From the NCBI GenBank assembly GCA_947379865.1, contig CANCOY010000104.1:1-12370 (forward strand): a stretch of 12,370 nt of DNA. Reading direction: 5' to 3'. The notes below the pieces were generated by a model that worked only from the letters and a program-made list of their open reading frames with translations, searched no databases and was not told where the DNA came from. Shown piece after piece: positions 1 through 5,866 of the stretch; positions within the stretch are counted from its first letter, which is position 1; each line of letters begins with the position of its first letter. The DNA comes from Acetobacteraceae bacterium (lineage in GTDB: Bacteria > Pseudomonadota > Alphaproteobacteria > Zavarziniales > Zavarziniaceae). Position numbers and translations under genes: made by a program.

Positions 1-782
1 TGCTGGCGGCGCTGGGCTTGAGCTTTGCCATGCCGTTCCTCGCCTTTGGCCTGTTGCGGCTGATGACGGGGCTCGACCGCACTTTGGCCGCTGCCATATC
101 CGCCCATTACGGCTCCATCAGCGTGGTGACGTTCGTGACGGCGTCGACCTTCCTCACCGAACGCCAGGTGCCGTTCGAGGGCTATATCGTGGCCATGATG
201 GCCCTCATGGAGACGCCGGCCATTCTCTCCGGTCTGGCGCTGGCCCGAACCGGCGGCGCACCGGGTGCCGCCCCGGGTAGCGCCCGCAAGCGGCTGGACC
301 CTGAGGTGCTCCGCGAGGTGCTGGTGAACGGCTCGGTGGTGCTGCTGGTGGGTGGCTTTCTGATTGGCTGGATCACGGGGGCGCGCGGCATGACCATGAT
401 CGGCCCCTTTGTTAAGGAGCCGTTCAATGGCCTGCTCTGCCTGTTCCTGCTCGACATGGGCTTGCTCGCGGCGCGCCAGTCGGCGGCGCTGAAGCTGCTG
501 CGGCCCCCGGTGCTCGCCTTTGGCCTGTTGATGCCGCTGATCGGCGCAGGCCTGGGGCTGGGGGTGGCCATGCTGCTGGGCCTGGGCCTGGGCGGCACCA
601 CGCTGGTGATGGTGCTGGCGGCCAGCGCCTCCTATATCGCGGTGCCCGCCGCCATGCGCATGGCCCTGCCGGAAGCCAATCCGGCCGTCTATGTCACCCT
701 TAGCCTGGCGGTGACCTTCCCCTTCAATGTGGTGGTGGGCATCCCCGCCTATTTCTGGCTGGCCAGCCAGTTCGCAACCTGA
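1..782 (+). CDS. sbtA: Sodium-dependent bicarbonate permease, SbtA family (5'-truncated by window edge)
   Basis: Integral membrane permease of the SbtA (DUF897) family, which in cyanobacteria takes up bicarbonate with sodium. The open frame begins at base 3 and runs in from upstream; the TTG at 18 is internal, so about 259 C-terminal residues are visible out of roughly 320-370 usual for the family. The visible part is a chain of hydrophobic, glycine-rich membrane segments. The segment AAAISAHYGSISVVTF, followed by ASTFLTERQVPFEGY and MALMETPAILSGLAL, is the family's characteristic region. A short charged cytoplasmic loop (GAAPGSARKRLDPEVLREVL) separates the two halves, as in SbtA. A PII-like gene starts 8 bases after the stop, the usual SbtA-regulator arrangement. 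Family assignment is firm; bicarbonate as substrate is inferred from the family, since many proteobacterial members are uncharacterised. Confidence 0.85.
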   Translation, partial: LAALGLSFAMPFLAFGLLRLMTGLDRTLAAAISAHYGSISVVTFVTASTFLTERQVPFEGYIVAMMALMETPAILSGLALARTGGAPGAAPGSARKRLDPEVLREVLVNGSVVLLVGGFLIGWITGARGMTMIGPFVKEPFNGLLCLFLLDMGLLAARQSAALKLLRPPVLAFGLLMPLIGAGLGLGVAMLLGLGLGGTTLVMVLAASASYIAVPAAMRMALPEANPAVYVTLSLAVTFPFNVVVGIPAYFWLASQFAT

Positions 783-790
783 GGTCGATC

Positions 791-1099
791 ATGCAGACGC
801 ACAGCCGCAAGAAGGTCGAAATCATCGTGGAGCGGGCGCAGATGCGCCGTGTGCTGGACCTGGTGGAGGCGCTGGGCGCCACGGGCTATACGGTGCTGCC
901 AACCCTGGCCGGCAAGGGCCATCATGGCGTGCGCGCCGGCGATGGCGTGGCCCAGGTGTTTGAGTCCGTGATGATCATTGCCATCACCACCGAGCCTATC
1001 GCCCGCGCCGTGCTGGAGCAGGTGAGCGCCGCCATGCGCGACTATATCGGCATCGTCGCCGTGAGTGATGTCGAGGTCGCCCGCCCAGACCACTTCTGA
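791..1099 (+). CDS. PII-like signal protein, SbtB-like partner of the SbtA permease
   Basis: Small (102 aa) ferredoxin-like-fold PII-family protein. The N-terminal strand and helix (KKVEIIVERAQMRRVLDLVEALGATGYTVL) and the later strand/helix (ESVMIIAITTEPIARAVLEQV) match the GlnB/PII layout. The T-loop region (about residues 40-58, AGKGHHGVRAGDGVAQVF) is short and lacks the tyrosine that is uridylylated in GlnB, so control by GlnD is unlikely. The C-terminus lacks the CGPxGC redox loop of some cyanobacterial SbtB proteins. The ATG at 791 is preceded by GAGG at 781-784, overlapping the permease stop, so the two genes are probably co-transcribed. By analogy with SbtB it would bind a nucleotide and gate the permease; the ligand cannot be read from sequence. 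Confidence 0.8.
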   Translation: MQTHSRKKVEIIVERAQMRRVLDLVEALGATGYTVLPTLAGKGHHGVRAGDGVAQVFESVMIIAITTEPIARAVLEQVSAAMRDYIGIVAVSDVEVARPDHF

Positions 1100-1145
1100 G
1101 ACGGGCATTTCTGAGACGGGCGCTTCCGACCGACACTTCTGAGAC
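1094..1145. repeat. Short local repeats of TTCTGAGAC at the end of the PII-like gene
   Basis: TTCTGAGACGGGC occurs at 1094-1106 and again at 1109-1121 (15-bp period), and TTCTGAGAC a third time at 1137-1145. The first copy spans the last codon and the stop of the PII-like gene. This looks like a small slippage duplication between the stop codon and the terminator; no function is apparent. Confidence 0.7.
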
Positions 1146-1146
1146 A

Positions 1147-1178
1147 AAACGGGGGCTGCGTTTCCACAGCCCCCGTTT
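1147..1178. terminator. Bidirectional intrinsic terminator between the PII-like gene and rho
   Basis: A perfect 12-bp inverted repeat (AAACGGGGGCTG, 8-base loop, CAGCCCCCGTTT) lies between two convergent genes. The A/T-flanked stem gives a T-run on both strands: TTT on the + strand, and TTTTG on the - strand, which serves rho. It ends 48 bases after the PII-like stop and starts 21 bases past the rho stop. Confidence 0.88.
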
Positions 1179-1198
1179 CAGCTGACCGGCTGAGCCGA

Positions 1199-2455
1199 TC
1201 AGGTGTTCATGGAGTCGAAGAAATCCGTGTTGGTCTTGGTGTGCTTCAGCTTGTCCAGCAGGAATTCCATGGCGTCCACGGTGCCCATGGGCATCAGGAT
1301 GCGGCGCAGGACCCACATCTTCGAGAGCGTGCCCTTGTCCACCAGCAGCTCTTCCTTGCGGGTGCCAGACTTGGTGATGTCGATGGCGGGGAAGGTGCGC
1401 TTGTCGGCAATCTTGCGGTCGAGAATGATCTCGGAATTGCCCGTGCCCTTGAACTCTTCGAAGATCACTTCGTCCATGCGGCTGCCCGTGTCGATCAGGG
1501 CCGTGGCGATGATGGTCAGCGAGCCGCCTTCCTCGATATTGCGGGCGGCACCAAAGAAGCGCTTGGGGCGCTGCAGGGCATTGGCGTCCACACCACCGGT
1601 CAGCACCTTGCCCGACGACGGCACCACGGTGTTATAGGCGCGGGCCAGACGCGTGATGGAATCCAGCAGGATCACCACATCGCGCTTGTGCTCCACCAGG
1701 CGCTTGGCCTTTTCGATCACCATTTCCGCCACCTGAACGTGGCGCACCGCCGGCTCGTCAAAGGTGGAGGACACAACCTCGCCCTTCACCGAGCGCGACA
1801 TGTCGGTCACTTCTTCCGGGCGCTCGTCGATCAGCAGCACGATCAGGAAGACTTCCGGATGGTTGGCCGTGATCGAATGGGCGATGTTCTGCAGCAGCAC
1901 GGTCTTGCCGGTGCGCGGCGGCGCCACGATCAGGGCGCGCTGGCCCTTGCCGAGCGGCGCGATCAGGTCGATCACGCGTGAGGAACGGTCCCGCGTGGTG
2001 GGGTCCTCTTCCTCAAGGTGCAGGCGCTCGTCCGGGTAGAGCGGCGTCAGATTGTCGAAATGGACCTTGTGGCGGATCGCCTCCGGGTCTTCGAAATTGA
2101 TGGTGTTGACCTTCAGAAGGGCGAAATAACGCTCACCTTCCTTGGGGGCGCGGATCTGGCCCTCCACCGTGTCGCCGGTGCGCAGGCCAAAGCGGCGGAT
2201 CTGGCTGGGGCTGACGTAAATGTCGTCGGGGCCCGGCAGATAGTTCGCCTCGGGGCTGCGCAGAAAGCCGAAGCCGTCCTGCAGGATTTCCAGCACGCCG
2301 CCGCCGGAAATATCGATGTCCCGGTCCGCCAGCTGCTTGAGAATGGCAAACATCATGTCCTGCTTGCGCAGGGTGGAGGCGTTTTCTACCTCCAACTCCT
2401 CCGCATAGGCCAGCAGATCGGTCGGGGTCTTGAGCTTGAGTTCCTGGAGATTCAT
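1199..2455 (-). CDS. rho: Transcription termination factor Rho
   Basis: Hexameric RNA-dependent ATPase that binds C-rich nascent RNA and terminates transcription. The 418-residue product matches E. coli Rho (419 aa) in length and domain order: N-terminal helical domain starting MNLQELK, the cold-shock-like primary RNA site (VLEILQDGFGFLRS, about 54-67, then DDIYVSPSQIRRFGLRTGD), Walker A APPRTGKT at 178-185, Walker B VILLD at 261-265, the Q-loop region LTGGVDANALQRPKRF at 285-300 and the R-loop TKSGTRKEELL at 361-371. All key motifs are intact. The start is set at the ATG whose protein begins like known Rho proteins. An in-frame ATG at 2473 (MARTPSMNLQ) is a real alternative, since neither has a strong Shine-Dalgarno. 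The frame stays open further up to an ATG at 2620 (see the leader entry). Confidence 0.97.
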   Translation of the reverse strand: MNLQELKLKTPTDLLAYAEELEVENASTLRKQDMMFAILKQLADRDIDISGGGVLEILQDGFGFLRSPEANYLPGPDDIYVSPSQIRRFGLRTGDTVEGQIRAPKEGERYFALLKVNTINFEDPEAIRHKVHFDNLTPLYPDERLHLEEEDPTTRDRSSRVIDLIAPLGKGQRALIVAPPRTGKTVLLQNIAHSITANHPEVFLIVLLIDERPEEVTDMSRSVKGEVVSSTFDEPAVRHVQVAEMVIEKAKRLVEHKRDVVILLDSITRLARAYNTVVPSSGKVLTGGVDANALQRPKRFFGAARNIEEGGSLTIIATALIDTGSRMDEVIFEEFKGTGNSEIILDRKIADKRTFPAIDITKSGTRKEELLVDKGTLSKMWVLRRILMPMGTVDAMEFLLDKLKHTKTNTDFFDSMNT

Positions 2456-2640
2456 CGAGGGTGTCCGCGCCATACGTGCTTGACGAAATGGGAATGACCG
2501 CAAGGGGAGCGTGGAAAAGGGGCGCAGTGGTTGCTGGGCAACCCGGCCCCGGTCACGGGCGGTTGGGAGGAGGGGTGGCGGCCAGAGAGCAAAGTCCACG
2601 CAAGAAAGGGCGCGGTGCATCTCGAACCACCCACAGATGA
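2456..2640 (-). promoter_or_regulatory. Long pyrimidine-rich rho leader, possible Rho autoregulation region
   Basis: Read on the - strand, the stretch between the candidate promoter and the rho start is unusually rich in C and T and poor in G, especially about 2545-2600 (runs such as GCCGCCACCCCTCCTCCC). C-rich, G-poor, unstructured RNA is what Rho binds. In E. coli the rho gene has a long leader in which Rho attenuates its own synthesis. The rho frame stays open through this leader up to an ATG at 2620, so it could encode either a 55-residue extension or an upstream leader peptide. Autoregulation is inferred from composition and precedent only. Confidence 0.45.
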
Positions 2641-2663
2641 CCCCAATCCGGCGGCCCTGTCAA
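2635..2663 (-). promoter_or_regulatory. Candidate rho promoter
   Basis: The - strand carries a perfect TTGACA box (2663-2658). After a 17-base spacer comes a weak -10 (TCATCT, 2640-2635). Alphaproteobacterial promoters lean heavily on the -35 TTGAC, so this is plausible. The spacing would give a leader of about 170-180 bases before rho. The poor -10 keeps confidence low. Confidence 0.35.
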
Positions 2664-2731
2664 ATGACCTCTTGGGTTTCGTACAGTTGTCGGGTGCGAA
2701 AGCGCCGTTTTACTGGGAAAACCCGTGTTTT

Positions 2732-3181
2732 TCAGAAGGGCTTGGCCACAACCATGATGACAATGACGATCATCATCAGCGTCGGCACTTCGTTCATATA
2801 GCGATAAAAGCGCGTCGTGTGCGTGCGCTCGTCCCGCTCGAACGACTTGCGCCAGGCGCTCATGGCCATGTGCATGGCGGTGAGGCCAACCACCATCAGC
2901 AGCTTCAGATGTACCCAGCCGGAAGCCATGTTGATGGCGCCAGGGGTTGCCAGCATGGCGAGGCCAAGTATCCAGGCCAGGATCATGGCCGGGTTCATGA
3001 TGGCCCGCAGCAGGCGGCGCTCCATCACCTTGAAGGTTTCCGACAGTTCGGAGCCAATCGTGGCACTGGAATGATAGACATAGAGCCGGGGCAGATAGAG
3101 CAGGCCAGCCATCCAGGCGATGATGGCAATCACATGGACAGACTTGATCCACGGATAGCCGGCGATCAGAAACTCTTCCAT
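2732..3181 (-). CDS. hemJ: Protoporphyrinogen IX oxidase, HemJ type
   Basis: Membrane protein of the HemJ (UPF0093) family, which oxidises protoporphyrinogen IX to protoporphyrin IX, the penultimate step of haem synthesis, in bacteria lacking HemG and HemY. The 149-residue length is typical. Four hydrophobic segments lie at about 14-30, 61-79, 92-108 and 133-147. The first carries a His (H16) in the motif IKSVHVIAIIAWMAGLLYLPRLYVYH, the third contains the conserved WVHLKLLMV (H91, K93), and the C-terminal RYMNEVPTLMMI is a family hallmark. The ATG at 3181 has a strong Shine-Dalgarno (GAGGGGG) formed at the end of hemH, only 10 bases after the hemH stop, so the two are co-translated. Neighbouring hemH uses its product directly. 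Confidence 0.93.
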   Translation of the reverse strand: MEEFLIAGYPWIKSVHVIAIIAWMAGLLYLPRLYVYHSSATIGSELSETFKVMERRLLRAIMNPAMILAWILGLAMLATPGAINMASGWVHLKLLMVVGLTAMHMAMSAWRKSFERDERTHTTRFYRYMNEVPTLMMIVIVIMVVAKPF

Positions 3182-3191
3182 CAAAACCCCC

Positions 3192-4277
3192 TCAGGCTGC
3201 TTCAGGCATGCCGGCGCGCGGGCAGCGTCCGCAACTGGCCGGGCAACGGCTGCCATCCGACACAAGCGACCCCACCGGCGCGTCCGCTGCCTTGGTCACC
3301 AGCCGGGCCAGCCCGGAAATGAACGAGGGTGCAATGCCCACTGCCGGCACCCGCACATAAAGCGGCACCCCGGCCTCATCGGCGAGATGGCGATATTCGA
3401 TGTCGAGTTCGACCAGGGTTTCCGAATGTTCCGAGACAAAGGCGATGGGCACGATCACCAGGGGCCGCCCCTCGGCGCCGGCTGCCATGATCTCCTGATC
3501 GGTGGACGGGCCAATCCATTTCAGGGGGCCAACCCGGCTCTGATAGGTCACCCGCCAGTCAAGCGCGGGCATGGCAAGTGCCTCCGCCACGGCAGCCGCC
3601 GTCCGCTCCACCGACGCCTGATAGGGGTCGCCCCCCTTGATGGTTTTCTCGGGCAGGCCATGGGCCGAAAACAGCACCCTTGGGGTGCCTGTGGTGATGC
3701 TGGCCAGCGCCGTCGCCACCGCCGAGGCCTGGGCGGCAACCAGCCCGGGCTCCACCGGAAAACAGCAGATGCGCCGTGTCGGCACGTTCAGACCAACCGA
3801 TGATGCCGCCTTGTCCCACTCCACCAGCGAGGACTCTGAAGTTGTGGTGGAGAACTGGGGATAGAGGGGCAGCAGCACGATCTCGTCCGCGCCCCAGGCC
3901 TTGACCTCGCGCACGACCTCGGCCGCCCGGGGATGCCAATAGCGCATGGCGATGAAGACCCTTGCGTCTGGACCGAGTTCAGCCTGCAGGGCGCGGGCCT
4001 GCGCCTCGGTCTCGGGCAGGATGGGCGAACGACCGCCGATCTGGCCATAGATTTCGCGGGCAATGGGCGCCCGACGCTTGGAGATCAGCCGTGCCACCAG
4101 CTGGCGCAGGGGCCAGGGCAGGCCGATGATCCGGCGATCATTGAACAGATTGAAGAGGAAAGGCTGCACCGCATCCGGTGAGTCCGGGCCGCCCAGATTG
4201 AACAGCACCACCGCCAGCCTGCGGCCGGGTGAATGGGTTCGGGCTGCGTCAGCAACCTGCAGGACCGTGGGCGTCAT
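3192..4277 (-). CDS. hemH: Ferrochelatase with C-terminal cysteine cluster
   Basis: Inserts Fe2+ into protoporphyrin IX, the last step of protohaem synthesis. The 361-residue protein has the family landmarks: VVLFNLGGPDSPD (23-35), the QFSTTTSESSL region (141-151), the active-site His of FSAHGLPEKTIKGGDPY (H206) and the metal-site FVSEHSETLVELDIEY (280-295, E286). It ends in CPASCGRCPR with C345, C349 and C352 (C-X3-C-X2-C), plus a CC pair at 171-172. Ferrochelatases of C. crescentus and some other bacteria hold a [2Fe-2S] cluster on one internal and three C-terminal cysteines, so a cluster is likely here. The ATG at 4277 has only a weak ribosome site, but no other good start lies nearby. It sits between hemE (82-base gap) and hemJ (10-base gap). 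Confidence 0.96.
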   Translation of the reverse strand: MTPTVLQVADAARTHSPGRRLAVVLFNLGGPDSPDAVQPFLFNLFNDRRIIGLPWPLRQLVARLISKRRAPIAREIYGQIGGRSPILPETEAQARALQAELGPDARVFIAMRYWHPRAAEVVREVKAWGADEIVLLPLYPQFSTTTSESSLVEWDKAASSVGLNVPTRRICCFPVEPGLVAAQASAVATALASITTGTPRVLFSAHGLPEKTIKGGDPYQASVERTAAAVAEALAMPALDWRVTYQSRVGPLKWIGPSTDQEIMAAGAEGRPLVIVPIAFVSEHSETLVELDIEYRHLADEAGVPLYVRVPAVGIAPSFISGLARLVTKAADAPVGSLVSDGSRCPASCGRCPRAGMPEAA

Positions 4278-4302
4278 CTCGCGGGCAATCTAAAGGGGAA
4301 TG

Positions 4303-4322
4303 CCCGGCGATCAAGCGCCGGG
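4303..4322 (-). other. Intercistronic hairpin between hemE and hemH
   Basis: A perfect 7-bp inverted repeat (CCCGGCG, 6-base loop, CGCCGGG) lies in the 82-base gap. No T-run follows it on the - strand, so it is not a classic terminator. It could stabilise or process the hemE-hemH message, or reduce read-through. The stem is directly visible; the role is inferred. Confidence 0.5.
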
Positions 4323-4359
4323 ACAGGATATCTTGTGCTTTTGCCGTGAATGGCGACGT

Positions 4360-5463
4360 TCAGCCGCGCCAGGCAAGTACCTGCCGCGACAGGGCTCCCA
4401 CATGCTCTGGCGGGGTTTCCGGCACAATGCCATGGCCCAGGTTGAAGATATGCGGACCCTGGCCAAAGCCTGACAGGATGCGGGTAATCTCCCCTTCCAT
4501 GGTCTTGCCACCGGCCACCACCATGAGGGGATCCAGATTGCCCTGGGTGGTCTTAAGCGACTGCACCTCACGGGCGGCCCAGCCAACCGACATGGACGTG
4601 TCGAGGCCAATGGCGTCAATCGCGTCCACCAGCGCCACATCGCGCGACAGGGGTCCAGCGCCACGGGGGAAGGCAATCATGGGCACATGGGGATAGCGGG
4701 CCTTCAGCGCCTCGGCAATGCGCTTCATGGGCTGCAGTGACCAGCGGTGGAACTGCGGCTCGGGCAGGCTGCCAGCCCAGGTGTCGAACAGCTGCAACAC
4801 CTCGGCGCCGGCCTGAACCTGGCGGTCGAGATATTCGATGGTGACATCCACCAGCAGGTCGATCAGCACCTGAAACTCGTCCGGCTTGTGATAGGCCCAG
4901 CTCTTGGCGGCACCCTGATCGCTGGAGCCGCGCCCCTGCACCATATATGTCGCCACGGTCCACGGCGCACCGGCAAAGCCGATCAGCGTAACGTCGCCGG
5001 GCAGGGCCTTGGACAGGCGCGAGACCGTGTCATAGACCGGGGCCAGCCGCTCGTGCAGATGTTCGGCCGAGAGGGGCTTCAGCGCTTCCAGATCGCGGAT
5101 GGGGGCAAGCACCGGCCCCTCACCTTCCGCGAAGGTCAGCTTCTGGCCAAGGGCGGAAGGGATCAGCAGAATGTCAGCGAACAGGATCGCTGCATCAAAG
5201 CCAAACCGTCGAATCGGCTGCAACGTGACTTCGGCTGAGCGCGCTGAATCAAAGCACAGGTCAAGGAAACTGCCAGCTTCCGCCCGCGTCTGCCGATATT
5301 CCGGCAGATAGCGCCCGGCCTGGCGCATCAGCCAGAACGGCGGTCTGTCCAGCGGTTCGCGGCGTAACGCCTTGATCAGGCGCTTGCTGCTTGCCGGCTG
5401 GCTGGTGGCGGGCTGGGTTTTCGGAATGGGGGTCTGGTCGGTCACGACGGGACTTTCCGCCAT
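4360..5463 (-). CDS. hemE: Uroporphyrinogen III decarboxylase
   Basis: Cytoplasmic enzyme that decarboxylates the four acetate side chains of uroporphyrinogen III to give coproporphyrinogen III. The 367-residue protein shows the substrate-binding loop RQAGRYLPEYR (47-57), FADILLIPSALG (95-106) carrying the conserved Asp (D97), FAGAPWTVATYMVQG (163-177) with the active-site Tyr (Y173), and the C-terminal NLGHGIVPETPPEHV. The first 27 residues are a Pro/Ser/Thr-rich extension not usual in the family. The ATG at 5463 follows a strong Shine-Dalgarno (GTAGGGGGG); an in-frame TTG at 5481 lies upstream of that site and is unlikely to be used. It heads the hemE-hemH-hemJ cluster and reads away from the candidate origin, as in Caulobacter. 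Confidence 0.97.
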   Translation of the reverse strand: MAESPVVTDQTPIPKTQPATSQPASSKRLIKALRREPLDRPPFWLMRQAGRYLPEYRQTRAEAGSFLDLCFDSARSAEVTLQPIRRFGFDAAILFADILLIPSALGQKLTFAEGEGPVLAPIRDLEALKPLSAEHLHERLAPVYDTVSRLSKALPGDVTLIGFAGAPWTVATYMVQGRGSSDQGAAKSWAYHKPDEFQVLIDLLVDVTIEYLDRQVQAGAEVLQLFDTWAGSLPEPQFHRWSLQPMKRIAEALKARYPHVPMIAFPRGAGPLSRDVALVDAIDAIGLDTSMSVGWAAREVQSLKTTQGNLDPLMVVAGGKTMEGEITRILSGFGQGPHIFNLGHGIVPETPPEHVGALSRQVLAWRG

Positions 5464-5521
5464 GAACCCCCCTACTTTCAAGAAAAGAATCTATTTAAAT
5501 TTGAAGTGGACAGTGGATGCC

Positions 5522-5530
5522 TGTGGATAG
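5522..5530 (-). promoter_or_regulatory. DnaA box (best match)
   Basis: CTATCCACA on the - strand matches 8 of 9 positions of the consensus TTATCCACA. It lies 16 bases from the AT-rich stretch, where a strong box next to an unwinding element would be expected. Confidence 0.65.
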
Positions 5531-5578
5531 CGGTGATCCCCGGCCCTCCACAGGCGCTGCCAGATCCATCCCCGCATC

Positions 5579-5600
5579 CAGCCCCGCTCCCCAGGGGCTG
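5579..5600. repeat. Inverted repeat inside the origin candidate
   Basis: Perfect 7-bp arms CAGCCCC (5579-5585) and GGGGCTG (5594-5600) around an 8-base loop. The right arm runs into a weak DnaA-like 9-mer at 5599. No T-run follows, so it is not a terminator. Confidence 0.5.
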
Positions 5601-5746
5601 TGGGCAGATAATGCATAAAGGCCTGGAAACCACGGATCCCACGGCCTTGGCAGCCTGTGGGTAGATGGGAGGGTCGGGGGATCCGGGGTGGCGTTGAAAA
5701 ATTTGTCCCCATAGTTCCGGAGCCGGCCGCAAACCGTCCCCAACGG

Positions 5747-5764
5747 GGGCAAGGCACCTTGCCC
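5747..5764. repeat. 18-bp inverted repeat inside the origin candidate
   Basis: Perfect 8-bp arms GGGCAAGG (5747-5754) and CCTTGCCC (5757-5764) around a 2-base centre. The tight spacing suits a dimeric DNA-binding protein site more than an RNA hairpin, and no T-run follows on either strand. Confidence 0.5.
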
Positions 5765-5812
5765 GAAAAACCAGACGGGGATTGTTTCCGACAGATCCTT
5801 GGACGGGGCCAC

Positions 5813-5830
5813 TTATCCCCGTTATCCTCG
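5813..5830 (+). promoter_or_regulatory. Two abutting DnaA-like boxes before PPSR
   Basis: TTATCCCCG and TTATCCTCG stand head to tail with an exact 9-base period. Each matches 7 of 9 positions of the DnaA box, and they share TTATCC. They lie 36 bases before the PPSR start and overlap a weak promoter-like pair (TTGGAC at 5799-5804, 18-base spacer, TATCCT at 5823-5828). They could serve origin function, control of PPSR, or both. Confidence 0.5.
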
Positions 5831-5866
5831 CTTTCAGGCAAACCGCTGCTTACGGAAGGTCCCCCC

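Larger units (their letters stand above)
5464..5866. other. oriC: Candidate chromosomal replication origin (oriC)
   Basis: A 403-bp gene-free gap between hemE and PPSR, the same two genes that flank the C. crescentus origin. It contains an AT-rich stretch (5471-5506, 27 of 36 bases A/T) beside hemE. DnaA-box-like 9-mers on both strands, scored against TTATCCACA, are: TGTGGATAG at 5522-5530 (8/9, reverse), TGTGGGTAG at 5656-5664 (7/9, reverse), TTGTCCCCA at 5703-5711 (7/9), TTATCCCCG at 5813-5821 (7/9) and TTATCCTCG at 5822-5830 (7/9). Weaker 6/9 matches lie at 5512-5520, 5534-5542, 5544-5552 and 5599-5607. A GANTC (CcrM-type) site at 5487-5491 falls inside the AT-rich part. Flanking genes diverge from it. 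The region also has to carry the hemE and PPSR promoters, none of which is clear-cut. Function is inferred from synteny plus box content. Confidence 0.75.

Noticed and set aside
1241..1981. 246-codon + strand frame opposite rho
   Set aside because: Low-complexity antisense shadow of a highly conserved gene.
2715..2724. Terminator for hemJ at GGGAAAACCC
   Set aside because: Only a 3-bp stem forms, too weak to support a call.
2531..3322. 263-codon + strand frame opposite hemJ
   Set aside because: It is His/Gly/Arg-rich shadow coding of hemJ, the start of rho's leader and hemH; the - strand genes are clear family members.
5495..5509. CtrA binding site (TTAA-N7-TTAA) near hemE
   Set aside because: Only the first TTAA is present; the second half-site position reads GTGG.
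5747..5770. Intrinsic terminator made of the GGGCAAGG/CCTTGCCC repeat
   Set aside because: The + strand continues with GAAAAACC and the - strand with CCCGTT, so neither has a T-run, and no gene ends there.
5657..5866. Open reading frame extending PPSR upstream by 70 codons
   Set aside because: The GTG at 5867 has a good ribosome site and the normal family start; the upstream part is the origin region with DnaA-like boxes and shows no family similarity.
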